From contig CAYSGH010000011.1 of NCBI GenBank assembly GCA_964430505.1, forward strand, positions 1 to 64,000: a DNA stretch of 64,000 nt. The letters run 5' to 3'. The notes beneath the pieces are model-generated. The model had not been told where the DNA came from. It saw only the letters and a program-made list of their open reading frames with translations, and made no database searches. A program made the translations under genes and the position numbers. The DNA is from UBA6176 sp032119375 (lineage in GTDB: Bacteria > Verrucomicrobiota > Verrucomicrobiia > Limisphaerales > UBA9464). Shown one piece after another: positions 33,224 to 41,248 of the stretch (position 1 is the first letter of the stretch; the number at the start of each line of letters is the position of its first letter).

Positions 33224-34069
33224 TTACGTGGGCGTCAGGCCTTTCCGGAGCAGGCGTTCCCGCAAGGGAGCCACCCCCTTGTACGTGGCCACTTCTGCCG
33301 ACATGGACGCCACCATGCGCCACGGCGCGTCGCCGCAGCCCGTGGCCGAAATGAAATCGTCCAGGCGCCACGTGCGAACATGGATCAGGAACAACGCCAT
33401 CCCTTCGCCCAGCCCCACAAACGCCTGTTCCTCCAATCGAAACCACAACCCATCCGCCCCCTCCTCCCCACGAATCCTCGGGACATCGCCGTCCGGGTGC
33501 AGGTCCAGCCGACCTGTTGCCGCCAGGCCCCAGTTGTCCCGCTCCAACACGTCCCCTGCCTGCAGGCCTCCCAGGAACCGGTCGATCCGCACGCCCAAGT
33601 CGTCGTTCAACCCCGGCACCGGCCCGTGGATGAACCCCACCGTTCCACACAGCTTCTCCAACGGGTCCCATCCCGAGGGAAAGCACACCGCGCCGCCCAC
33701 CATCCGCAATCCGTCTCCCATCGAACGCAACAGGACGAAGTCGGGAGCCCACGCTGACGCGACGGCACGGGCACGTTCGTGCGGCGTGCGAAGGCCTTGC
33801 CCGACGATGCGGAGGTCCGGCTCCAGGTGGGTCTCCACCCGTTCCCAGGCCGCGTCGGCTGCGGGCGTCCACGGCATGGCCCAACGCTCCTCCAGCAAGG
33901 CGCGGCGTCGTTCCAGCACGGCTGCGTCACCGTCCGAAACGCCCAGCCACCCAGGCCGCGCCGGCCTCAGCGCAAAACGAAATCGAAACGCGTCGCCCTG
34001 CATCCCTGCCGCCAGCCCCGGCCAAGGCTGCCGGGCGGCAAACGTCATCCGTTCTTCCAAATCAGCCAT
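33224..34069 (-). CDS. DUF3445 haem-dependent oxidative N-demethylase family protein
   Basis: 281 residues starting MADLEERMTF at 34069. Family blocks seen are WERVETHLEPDLRIVG, VGGAVCFPSGWDPLEK, GTVGFIHGPVPGLNDDLG, ERDNWGLAATGRLDL and LWFRLEEQAFVGL. Studied DUF3445 members bind haem through a PAS-like fold and oxidatively remove methyl groups from amines; the substrate here is not known. It follows the esterase gene by 14 nt on the same strand, suggesting co-transcription. No obvious demethylation pathway gene is adjacent. Confidence 0.85.
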   Translation of the reverse strand: MADLEERMTFAARQPWPGLAAGMQGDAFRFRFALRPARPGWLGVSDGDAAVLERRRALLEERWAMPWTPAADAAWERVETHLEPDLRIVGQGLRTPHERARAVASAWAPDFVLLRSMGDGLRMVGGAVCFPSGWDPLEKLCGTVGFIHGPVPGLNDDLGVRIDRFLGGLQAGDVLERDNWGLAATGRLDLHPDGDVPRIRGEEGADGLWFRLEEQAFVGLGEGMALFLIHVRTWRLDDFISATGCGDAPWRMVASMSAEVATYKGVAPLRERLLRKGLTPT

Positions 34070-34083
34070 GAAATGGGCGCTCC

Positions 34084-34785
34084 TCAGTCCGGTGCGGTCC
34101 CGCTGCCCGCCCGCCTCCGGGCATGTTCCCGTCCAAAGCATTGCTCCAGGAACCGCGCGATGTACTGGACCTCCGTCCGTCCGGCGACGGTGTGTTCCTT
34201 CTCGAATTCCTGCCACAACAGGTCAAAGCCCGCATCCCGGAGCGCCGTCGCGTGGGGACGCACATGCTCGATGCCGAGAAGCGGATCCAACGTCCCATGG
34301 GTCATCAGCACCGGCACGCCGCGCGCATGACCGGGCGCGCCGGACCTCAGCGCGTCCGGCCGATGCACCCAGCCGCTGATGCCCACGAGGCCCGCCAACG
34401 GCTCCGCATGGCGCAGGCCCGTCTCCAACGTCATGAGGCAACCCTGCGAAAACCCCAGGATCGCAATGTCCCGCGCGCCGCGGCCTGCCGCCTTCTCGCG
34501 CGCCAGCACGTCCTCGATCATCCGTCGGGACCGCTCCACCGCCGTCGCATCGATGGCCGGCAACTCCCCTGTGAATCGCCCGTCCATGGGAAGCGAGATC
34601 CCAAACCAACTGTGCCCGTCGAAGTAGGCGTCGGGGGCATCCAGCAACAGGTACTCCAACCACGGGAGCTGCAGTTCGCCCGGAAGCCATTCCCACCCGG
34701 CCGACGAGTCACCCAGCCCGTGCAACACGATCAGCAACGGGCCCGGCCCCTCGCCCGGGGTCCCCATGCGCATGCCGTTCAACAT
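34084..34785 (-). CDS. Alpha/beta hydrolase, phospholipase/carboxylesterase family
   Basis: 233 residues. LLIVLHGLGDSSAGWEWLP gives the oxyanion strand, AILGFSQGCLMTLETGL carries the GxSxG nucleophile Ser, VLMTHGTLDPLLGIEH the acid and KEHTVAGR the His-bearing loop. It is closest to the acyl-protein thioesterase/carboxylesterase group (Abhydrolase_2). There is no signal peptide, so it should be cytoplasmic. The start at 34785 is chosen because the frame upstream reads into low-complexity sequence. Confidence 0.9.
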   Translation of the reverse strand: MLNGMRMGTPGEGPGPLLIVLHGLGDSSAGWEWLPGELQLPWLEYLLLDAPDAYFDGHSWFGISLPMDGRFTGELPAIDATAVERSRRMIEDVLAREKAAGRGARDIAILGFSQGCLMTLETGLRHAEPLAGLVGISGWVHRPDALRSGAPGHARGVPVLMTHGTLDPLLGIEHVRPHATALRDAGFDLLWQEFEKEHTVAGRTEVQYIARFLEQCFGREHARRRAGSGTAPD

Positions 34786-34880
34786 GATGGCAAGCGTGGG
34801 CGCGCGGCGGCGAATGGCGAGCGGTGAATGGCGAGCGAAGCGCGGCCGGCGGGCCGCGGATCCATGTGCGAGCGATCCCC

Positions 34881-35780
34881 CTAGAACCGGACCTGCGACA
34901 GGTACTGGAGCGACAGGGGGATGTGATCGGCGGCGTCCATGCTTTCGTCCTCGATGAAGTAATGGCGGACGCCCGACTTCTTGGCGGCGGCGAGGATGAC
35001 GGGCCAGTTCATTTGCCCGGTGCCCAGGACGACGTCGTTGTTGGGGTCCGTCCCGCCCGAGTGCGAGCCGGTGGCGACGCCCTTTTTGAGGTCCTTGAGG
35101 TGCATGAGATGCCAGCGGCCGGGGTACTTCAGAAGCCACGCGGCCGGGTCCTGTCCCGGGAACTGAACCCACATGACATCCATCTGGAAGCTCACGAGGG
35201 CGGGGTCTGTCTCCTGGATGAGGACGTCCATGGCCATCTTTCCCGCGCCGCCTGAGTCGGGGCGGAACTCGAATCCGTGGCAGTGGTAGAAGCAGCGCAG
35301 GCCTTGGTCGCGGAAGACCTTGCCGGCCTCGTTCAGGACCTTGGCGGCACGCGAGGCCTGCGGCGCGTCAAAGGCCCCCTTGTGCGGGATGGCAGCGCAT
35401 CCGGTGTAGCGCAGCCCCAGCAGCTTGGCCTCGGCCGCCACCTTGGCGGGCTCCTTCTCCAGCCGGTCGAAGCCCACGTGCTGGCTCACGGGATCGAGCC
35501 CGGCCTTGAGCAACAGGTCGCGGAAGGCCTCGGGCTTGAAGTTGTACGTGCCGGCCAGCTCGACCTCGCGGATGCCGTACCCGGCCACCTTCTGGACCGT
35601 GCCGGGGACGTCGCGCGGGAACAGGGCGCGCAGGCTGTACAATTGCAGGCCCACCGGGCCCTTGAAGCTGGGGCCGGTGCCCACGGGGGCTGGGCCGGTG
35701 GCGCAGCCGGTGGCCAGGGCGGCGGTGGCGAGGGAACCGGCGGCGAGGAAACGGCGACGTGACAACTCTTGTGTGTGCAT
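34881..35780 (-). CDS. Sugar phosphate isomerase/epimerase-like TIM-barrel protein, Tat-exported
   Basis: 299 residues. The twin-arginine signal is SRRRFLAAGSLATAALATGCA with a possible lipobox cysteine. The AP_endonuc_2/xylose-isomerase-like barrel follows: VGLQLYSLRALFPRDVPGT, GIREVELAGTYN, YHCHGFEF, SFQMDVMWVQFPGQDP, WHLMHLKDLKKGV and HYFIEDESMDA. Metal ligands Glu, His, Asp and Glu are in the expected strands. Exported members are abundant in Verrucomicrobiota and are thought to act on keto-sugars. It is a single gene upstream of the esterase, gap 95 nt. Confidence 0.9.
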   Translation of the reverse strand: MHTQELSRRRFLAAGSLATAALATGCATGPAPVGTGPSFKGPVGLQLYSLRALFPRDVPGTVQKVAGYGIREVELAGTYNFKPEAFRDLLLKAGLDPVSQHVGFDRLEKEPAKVAAEAKLLGLRYTGCAAIPHKGAFDAPQASRAAKVLNEAGKVFRDQGLRCFYHCHGFEFRPDSGGAGKMAMDVLIQETDPALVSFQMDVMWVQFPGQDPAAWLLKYPGRWHLMHLKDLKKGVATGSHSGGTDPNNDVVLGTGQMNWPVILAAAKKSGVRHYFIEDESMDAADHIPLSLQYLSQVRF

Positions 35781-35834
35781 GGAGCGCCTTCATTGGGAAG
35801 GGAAGCCGCGCCATGGTCAAGCCATGGACCGCCG

Positions 35835-36539
35835 TCAACGCCGACGATACACCGCCACGTAGGCGAGGACGGTCTCGCGGCCGAGGCGGGCGAGCGGCCC
35901 GGCCAGGTGCTGGAGCAACAAGAAGGGCACATAGGCCAAGGGTGCCAGCACACGCCAGGCGCCGCCGCGCTCGTTCAAGATCGCCAGTTGACCCGTCAGC
36001 AAGGTGATCACCGCAGCCACGGAGCCGCCTGTCCGCCAGTGTCCCAGCGGCTCCAACCCGGCCTCGACCGCCATCCGGTCCATCGCATGATGCGTGTAGC
36101 GAAAGAAGTCATGGGGCTCCTCGTGCAGCGGGAAAATGAACGGCCATGACAGGAAGACGCGCCCGCCCGGCCTAGTCACCCGGGCGAGCTCCGAAAGCGC
36201 CCGTCGCGGCTCCGGATGGTGCTCCAGCACCTCGAAGGCCGCCGCGTGATCGTAGCTCGCGTCCGCGAACGGCAACCTCCACGTCCTCGGGTAGTCCGCC
36301 GGGAACTCAAGGTCCGGCCGCCCCGCCGCGAAGTCCTTGTTGATCGAGTAGCCCCCAAAGTCGATGCCGTCGTACCGCTCGATCCCGGGGAACAGGTCCC
36401 GGTGGGGCTTCTGGCCGCAACCGACGTCAATCAGGGACCCCGTCGGCGGCGCGGCCGCCACGGCCAGGCGGATGGCCCGCCGTTGCAAGCGCCGCATCAG
36501 GAAGTAGGGCGATGCCAAGCCCCGAAGGTTCATGGACAT
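35835..36539 (-). CDS. Class I SAM-dependent methyltransferase with C-terminal membrane segment
   Basis: 234 residues. SAM motif LIDVGCGQKPHRDLFPG, then WRLPFADASYDHAAAFEVLEH and RALSELARVTRPGGRVFLSWPF, a Methyltransf_11 type. EEPHDFFRYTHHAMDRM is typical of methyltransferases in surface-polysaccharide clusters. The last 60 residues hold two hydrophobic stretches (AAVITLLTGQLAILNE and VLAPLAYVPFLLLQHLAGPL), so it may sit at the membrane. It is next to rfbC on the same strand (71 nt), which supports a role in glycan decoration; target unknown. Confidence 0.85.
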   Translation of the reverse strand: MSMNLRGLASPYFLMRRLQRRAIRLAVAAAPPTGSLIDVGCGQKPHRDLFPGIERYDGIDFGGYSINKDFAAGRPDLEFPADYPRTWRLPFADASYDHAAAFEVLEHHPEPRRALSELARVTRPGGRVFLSWPFIFPLHEEPHDFFRYTHHAMDRMAVEAGLEPLGHWRTGGSVAAVITLLTGQLAILNERGGAWRVLAPLAYVPFLLLQHLAGPLARLGRETVLAYVAVYRRR

Positions 36540-36610
36540 GCAGGGACCTTGCGCCAGACCCCTTGTCCCGTGGAGCAAAACCTCCGACGGCCACCGAACC
36601 ACTCCCTTCC

Positions 36611-37141
36611 TCAGCGATTCAGGAACGGCAACGAACGGTCCCGGTCTGAAATCACCGAGGGTGCCAGCGGCCAGCGAACGTCCACGGTGGGGTCGTCCCA
36701 GCGAAGCCCCCGCGCCAACTCGGGGTCGTAGGCGGCGGACATCAGGTAGTTCAGCTCCACGTCGTCGGCGAGGCACTGGAACCCGTGGGCGCACCCCACG
36801 GGGATGTAGATCTCGACCGGGCGCTCCTCCGAGAGCTCGAACGCGACCCATTGCCCGAACGTGGGGGACGCGGGCCGGACATCGACGACGACGTCCCAGG
36901 CGACGCCTCGGGAGCATCGGACGAGCTTGGCCTCGGGCTGGGGTTCGGCCTGCCAATGCAGGCCGCGGATGGAGCCGCGTGCGCGCGTGCGTGTGGTGTT
37001 CGCCTGCGGCCATCGCACGTTGAGCCCATGGCGCGCGAACGCCTCCTCGCAGTACGTGCGAACGAGCCAGCCGCGGTCGTCCCCGCGCGGCTCCAAGGCG
37101 ATCTCCCAGACGCCATCGATGGAGCAAGGGTGGAAGGTCAT
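36611..37141 (-). CDS. rfbC: dTDP-4-dehydrorhamnose 3,5-epimerase family protein
   Basis: 176 residues, the normal length. RmlC blocks: RGDDRGWLVRTYCEEAF, GSIRGLHWQAEPQPEAKLVRC with the catalytic His, VVDVRPASPTFGQW, IPVGCAHGFQCLADD and the end YDPELARGLRWDDP. It catalyses double epimerisation in dTDP-L-rhamnose synthesis. rfbA, rfbB and rfbD are not in the window, so it may serve a different NDP-sugar. The stop lies near the methyltransferase; the start is only 5 nt from the VCBS gene stop, so the three genes are probably one transcript. Confidence 0.9.
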   Translation of the reverse strand: MTFHPCSIDGVWEIALEPRGDDRGWLVRTYCEEAFARHGLNVRWPQANTTRTRARGSIRGLHWQAEPQPEAKLVRCSRGVAWDVVVDVRPASPTFGQWVAFELSEERPVEIYIPVGCAHGFQCLADDVELNYLMSAAYDPELARGLRWDDPTVDVRWPLAPSVISDRDRSLPFLNR

Positions 37142-37145
37142 GGGG

Positions 37146-39533
37146 CTATTCCTGCGGATACAGCAGGATGCGGTCGTGCACGAGCAGGACGAGGTCGGGC
37201 TTGCCGTCGCCGGTGAACTCGGCGACGAGCGCCTCGCGGGGCTCCGGAGCCTCCACGGGGCGCCGTTGACGAAAGGTGCGTTCCTCGAAGACCTGCCAGC
37301 GCGTGGCGGGGCTCAGCGTGTGGGGTTTCTCGAAGGTGACGATGTCCACGTAGGCCTTGGTGGTCTCCAGGAAGACGAGGTCGAGGCGACGGTCTTGGTT
37401 CAGGTCGCCCGCGATCACGTCATGGAGGAAGCCGTCCTTGACCGGCGTCTCGTACCCGTCGAGCTCGCCCAGCTCCCAGGACTCGCCGGAGAACTGCTTC
37501 CATGCCACGCCGTTGGCCCCGAGGAACGCAATGGCGTTGGGGCCGGCCTCGACGTCGGCCCCGAGGGCGACGGGCGCGAGGGATGCGAAGTCGGTGACGG
37601 GCAAGGAAAGGGTTTTCCCAGCCTGCCAGACCCCGGCGTCGTTGCGCGTGCACAAGGTCAGGCCCTTGCGGTCCATGTCGAAGAGGAACAACGCCGGGGA
37701 CTTGCTGCCGGGCACGGGCAACGCGGCGGCCCCGACGATGCGGGAGCTGCTGCTGGCGCCGTTGATCTGGTCGCGCACGGTGAAGTTCCACGAGGCGTCG
37801 TTGCCCGCCGTGCCTTGCAGGACGACGGCGCGCACGAAGTTCTTCTGGGCAAGCAGGAGCTCCGGCCTGCCGTCGGCGTCGGCGTCGGCCAAGGCGAGCC
37901 AAGGGGCGTCGCTCGTGCCGCCGGGGGGGTTGACGTCGATTTCCTCGAACCGCTGGCCGTCCTTGGGCTGCGGGCGTTGCCGCAGGACCTTGATCTTCTC
38001 GTAGGGCGTGAGGATGACGATGTCCGCAAGGCCATCTTGGTCGGCGTCATGGAACGCGACGGCGGAAGGGTTGCCCTTGAACGACTCGGCCAAGGGTTGC
38101 ACGAGCGTCTTCTTGTCGGGCCCCACGAGGACAATCTCGCGCAACGGCCCCGCGTCCGCCTTGGCATCCTTGCCCCGGCGTTCCTCCCGCTCGGTGACGA
38201 TGGCGACGACGGGCTCATCTTGGCTGAGGCGGCCCGCCGCCATCGCGAGGGGCTTGCCCGGAAGGCTCAACGGGCTGGGGAACGCCACGCGCCCGGACTT
38301 CTCCACCTTCGCAAGCCCCACCTGCTTCTCGTCGGGGCTCAGCATGAACAACTCCGGCGCGCCATCGCGATCCCAGTCGATGCTGGCGATGTCGGTGATG
38401 CCGCTGAAGGCGGGATAGGTGCGGGGCGAGGCCAGGGTGCCATCGGGCTGCTGGCCATGGACCAGGAGCTGGCCCCCCTCGGGATCGGCCACGAGCAGGT
38501 CGGGCCGCCGGTCGCCGTTGATGTCCGCCCAGGCGACGCCGCGGCGGGACTTGTCCGTGCGGGGAAGGGGCAACACGGAGAAGGGGCCATCCAGCAGCGA
38601 GCCGGCCGCGGCCTCGCCCTTCTTGCGGCGGACGTTGCTCACGGCGGCGCGCCCGGACTTGGCGGCGATGGTGACGAACTCGGTGCGGCGGTCGCCGTCG
38701 AGGTCCTCGGCCGTATAGGAGCGGACGGGCGCGAAGGGAAGGTGCGTCTCCGGGCCGAGCTGTCCCTGCGCGTCCTGGAGCCGAAAGCGGAACGGGTTGG
38801 GATGATCCCAGTTCACCAGCAGGAGGTCCTGGCGCCCGTCGCCGTCAACGTCGTGGACCTGCACGGCCTTGACGGTGCCCGTGTAGGGAATCTTGACGGC
38901 GTCGGCGAGGGTGTGGTCGGGGCGTTGGCGGAGGAAGTGGACGTGCTTCTCGGCGAGCAGAAGGAGGTCGGGCAGCCCGTCGCCGTTGAGGTCGCCGGAC
39001 GCGAGGGCATTGGCGTCGAGGAGCCCGTCGCCGAGGTCCATGCGGCGCGGGAGCGACCAGGCATTGGTGCCTTGGTTGAGCTGGATCACCAGCTCCTTGG
39101 GCTCGCCGAAGTAGGCAAGGTCGGGACGGGCATCGCCGTTGAGGTCGGCGACGACCAACGACGAGATGCGCTTCTCGGAGGAGATGCTGTCGATGCGGAA
39201 GCGGGCGTCCGGCGGGAGCTCGTTCACGTCACGGCGTCCGACGGCGGGCTTGGTGGCGTTGCGGGCCTTGCCAGGCGCGTTGGTGAGCCCCGTCTGGTTG
39301 TAGAGGAGGGTGATCTTGGACCGCGCGTTGTTCACCACGACCAGGTCGTTGCGTCCGTCGCCGTCGAGGTCGGCCGACCGCAGGAAGTCGATGCCAGCAT
39401 CCACGGGGAAGATCTCGGGCCCCAAGAACCCGAAGCGCGGCTCGGCGCCCTCCGGCGCGGCCGTGGCGACGAGCGTCGTGACGGCCATGGCCATGGCCGC
39501 GGGCAATAGGGGGTGGGAAGGGCGGTCGCGCAT
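37146..39533 (-). CDS. Secreted FG-GAP/VCBS repeat protein
   Basis: 795 residues. Signal peptide (AAMAMAVTTLVATAAP) then a run of beta-propeller FG-GAP/VCBS units built on D-x-D-G-x-x-D (DLDGDGRNDLVV, DLNGDARPDLAYF, DLNGDGLPDLLLL, DVDGDGRQDLLLV, DLDGDRRTEFVTI, DINGDRRPDLLVA, DADQDGLADIVIL, DADADGRPELLLA, DLNQDRRLDLVFL, EFTGDGKPDLVLL), at least ten, which bind calcium. It is a cell-surface or extracellular protein; adhesion or polysaccharide binding is plausible. The start at 39533 is taken because the residues before it are not signal-peptide like. Confidence 0.9.
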   Translation of the reverse strand: MRDRPSHPLLPAAMAMAVTTLVATAAPEGAEPRFGFLGPEIFPVDAGIDFLRSADLDGDGRNDLVVVNNARSKITLLYNQTGLTNAPGKARNATKPAVGRRDVNELPPDARFRIDSISSEKRISSLVVADLNGDARPDLAYFGEPKELVIQLNQGTNAWSLPRRMDLGDGLLDANALASGDLNGDGLPDLLLLAEKHVHFLRQRPDHTLADAVKIPYTGTVKAVQVHDVDGDGRQDLLLVNWDHPNPFRFRLQDAQGQLGPETHLPFAPVRSYTAEDLDGDRRTEFVTIAAKSGRAAVSNVRRKKGEAAAGSLLDGPFSVLPLPRTDKSRRGVAWADINGDRRPDLLVADPEGGQLLVHGQQPDGTLASPRTYPAFSGITDIASIDWDRDGAPELFMLSPDEKQVGLAKVEKSGRVAFPSPLSLPGKPLAMAAGRLSQDEPVVAIVTEREERRGKDAKADAGPLREIVLVGPDKKTLVQPLAESFKGNPSAVAFHDADQDGLADIVILTPYEKIKVLRQRPQPKDGQRFEEIDVNPPGGTSDAPWLALADADADGRPELLLAQKNFVRAVVLQGTAGNDASWNFTVRDQINGASSSSRIVGAAALPVPGSKSPALFLFDMDRKGLTLCTRNDAGVWQAGKTLSLPVTDFASLAPVALGADVEAGPNAIAFLGANGVAWKQFSGESWELGELDGYETPVKDGFLHDVIAGDLNQDRRLDLVFLETTKAYVDIVTFEKPHTLSPATRWQVFEERTFRQRRPVEAPEPREALVAEFTGDGKPDLVLLVHDRILLYPQE

Positions 39534-39685
39534 TGCGTCAGAGCTTGTTCGGATGGAAGGGGGATTCAAGCGCGCCTTCCCATGCTTGGCCTGCACGACC
39601 TCACGCGGAGCATGGGTGGGGCGGTCCCGAACGGGCGGGACCGCCCGCCAGCGGCGCGGACGGCCGGTGGGCACGGGCGTGCCGC

Positions 39686-41197
39686 CTACTTCAACGGCTC
39701 CTGCGTGAGGGGGTCGCGCAGGGGCAGTTCGGTGACCTTGCCCGAAGCCAGTTGCTCAAGCTTTACCGGGTGGTCCGGATGTCCCTTCACGATCTCCTCC
39801 TTCTGGCCCACCACGAGGATCACGGCCTTGTCGGGGTGCAGGTGCTTCTTGGCGACCCGCGAGACGTCGTCCCGGGTGACGGACTCGATGCGCGAACGCC
39901 ACTGGGACCAGTAGTTGGGCTGCTTCGCGAAGCGGCCCGTCAGCTCGTCGGCGGCGAACAGGGACGCGACCTTGGACGCGGTGTTGAAGTTGCCCGGGAA
40001 CGAATCAACGAAGGACCGCTTGGCCGTGTTGAGTTCCTCGTCGGTGACGGGCTGGTTGGCCATGCGGTTCATCTCGTCGAGGACGATGCGCGTGGCGTAG
40101 GCGACGGTGCGGGACTTGGTGCTGAGGCCAGCCTGGAAGGCCCGGGCATACGCGATGCCGCCCGGGAACGAGCTGCCGGCGCCGTAGGCCAGGCCCTCGT
40201 CGGAGCGCACGCGGTTCATGAGGCGCGAGGTGAAGCCGCCGCCGCCGAGGATGTCGTTCATGACGGTGATGGCGGGGAAGTCGGGGTCGTCGCGCTTCAC
40301 GCCGGGAAGCATGACGGCGACGCGGCCTTGGTTGACGTCCTTGTTGACCACGTACACGCCGCCGGGGGCCATCTGGGTGTCGGAGGGCATGGGCGGGGTG
40401 ACGTCGCCCTTGAAGGGCCAGTCGGCGAACAACTTCTCGAGGCGGGCGGCCATGTCGGCCCGGTCGAAGTCGCCGCTGGCGCTGACAACGAAGTTGGCCG
40501 GGTGATACCAGCGGCGATGGAAGGCGCGGAGGTCGTCGGGGGTGAGGCGGTTGAGGGCGTCGGCGGTGAGGACGCGGGAGCCGTGGAAGTTGGTGCCGTA
40601 GGCGAGCCGGCGGGCCTCCATGGCCTGGATGGAGGAGGAGTCGTCGTTCCGTTGCTTCATGCCCTGCAACGCCTGGTCGCGCTCGAGGTTGAAGCGGTCT
40701 TCCTGGAAGCGAGGCGCGGTGAGGACCTCGCGGAGGAGGGCGAGGCCCTCGGGCAGGTCCTTGGACAGGAGGTTGAGGGTGACGGGGGAGCCGGTTTCCT
40801 CGCCGAGGCCGGAGGAGAGTGCGGCCGCGAGGAACGCAAGGCGTTCCTCGAGTTGCTCGGCCGTCTTGGACGCCATGCCGCCGCGCACGAGCAACCCTGC
40901 GGTGAACTCGGCGGAGCCCTCCTTGCCGACGGGGTCGAGGTAGCCGCCGCTGCGCACCAGGACGGTCACGGTGACCAACGGGAGCGAGCGGTCTGGGACC
41001 AGGTACGCGACCGGCCCGGAGGCCAGCTGCACGCGGTGGCTGGCGGGGTTGGGCGGCTCGTAGCGCAGCTCGGGGAACTGGAGCTTCTCCGGGCGGTCCG
41101 GGATGGCGTCGGCGGCGAGGGACGTCATGGACCCTATGGACGCGATGGACGCGATGGAAGCGAGGAGGCCGAGGAGGCGGGGGAGCAATGTGTTCAT
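39686..41197 (-). CDS. M16 peptidase-like protein, inactive partner
   Basis: 503 residues with a signal peptide that contains a short repeat (ASIASIASI). The M16 N- and C-domain folds are evident (VLVRSGGYLDPVGKEG, LAYGTNFHGSRVL, FVVSASGDFDRADM, NDILGGGGFTSRLMNRVRSDEGLAYGAGS), but the zinc-binding HxxEH is replaced by E97-F-T-A-G101. The RxxxGLxY motif of inactive subunits is kept. It should form a heterodimer with the active M16 enzyme encoded 51 nt upstream, as in known two-subunit M16B systems. Location: periplasm. Confidence 0.9.
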   Translation of the reverse strand: MNTLLPRLLGLLASIASIASIGSMTSLAADAIPDRPEKLQFPELRYEPPNPASHRVQLASGPVAYLVPDRSLPLVTVTVLVRSGGYLDPVGKEGSAEFTAGLLVRGGMASKTAEQLEERLAFLAAALSSGLGEETGSPVTLNLLSKDLPEGLALLREVLTAPRFQEDRFNLERDQALQGMKQRNDDSSSIQAMEARRLAYGTNFHGSRVLTADALNRLTPDDLRAFHRRWYHPANFVVSASGDFDRADMAARLEKLFADWPFKGDVTPPMPSDTQMAPGGVYVVNKDVNQGRVAVMLPGVKRDDPDFPAITVMNDILGGGGFTSRLMNRVRSDEGLAYGAGSSFPGGIAYARAFQAGLSTKSRTVAYATRIVLDEMNRMANQPVTDEELNTAKRSFVDSFPGNFNTASKVASLFAADELTGRFAKQPNYWSQWRSRIESVTRDDVSRVAKKHLHPDKAVILVVGQKEEIVKGHPDHPVKLEQLASGKVTELPLRDPLTQEPLK

Positions 41198-41248
41198 GGG
41201 AAGGCAGCGGACGGTTTCAACGGGGGCCTGGGGTTTCTTGGGCGCGGC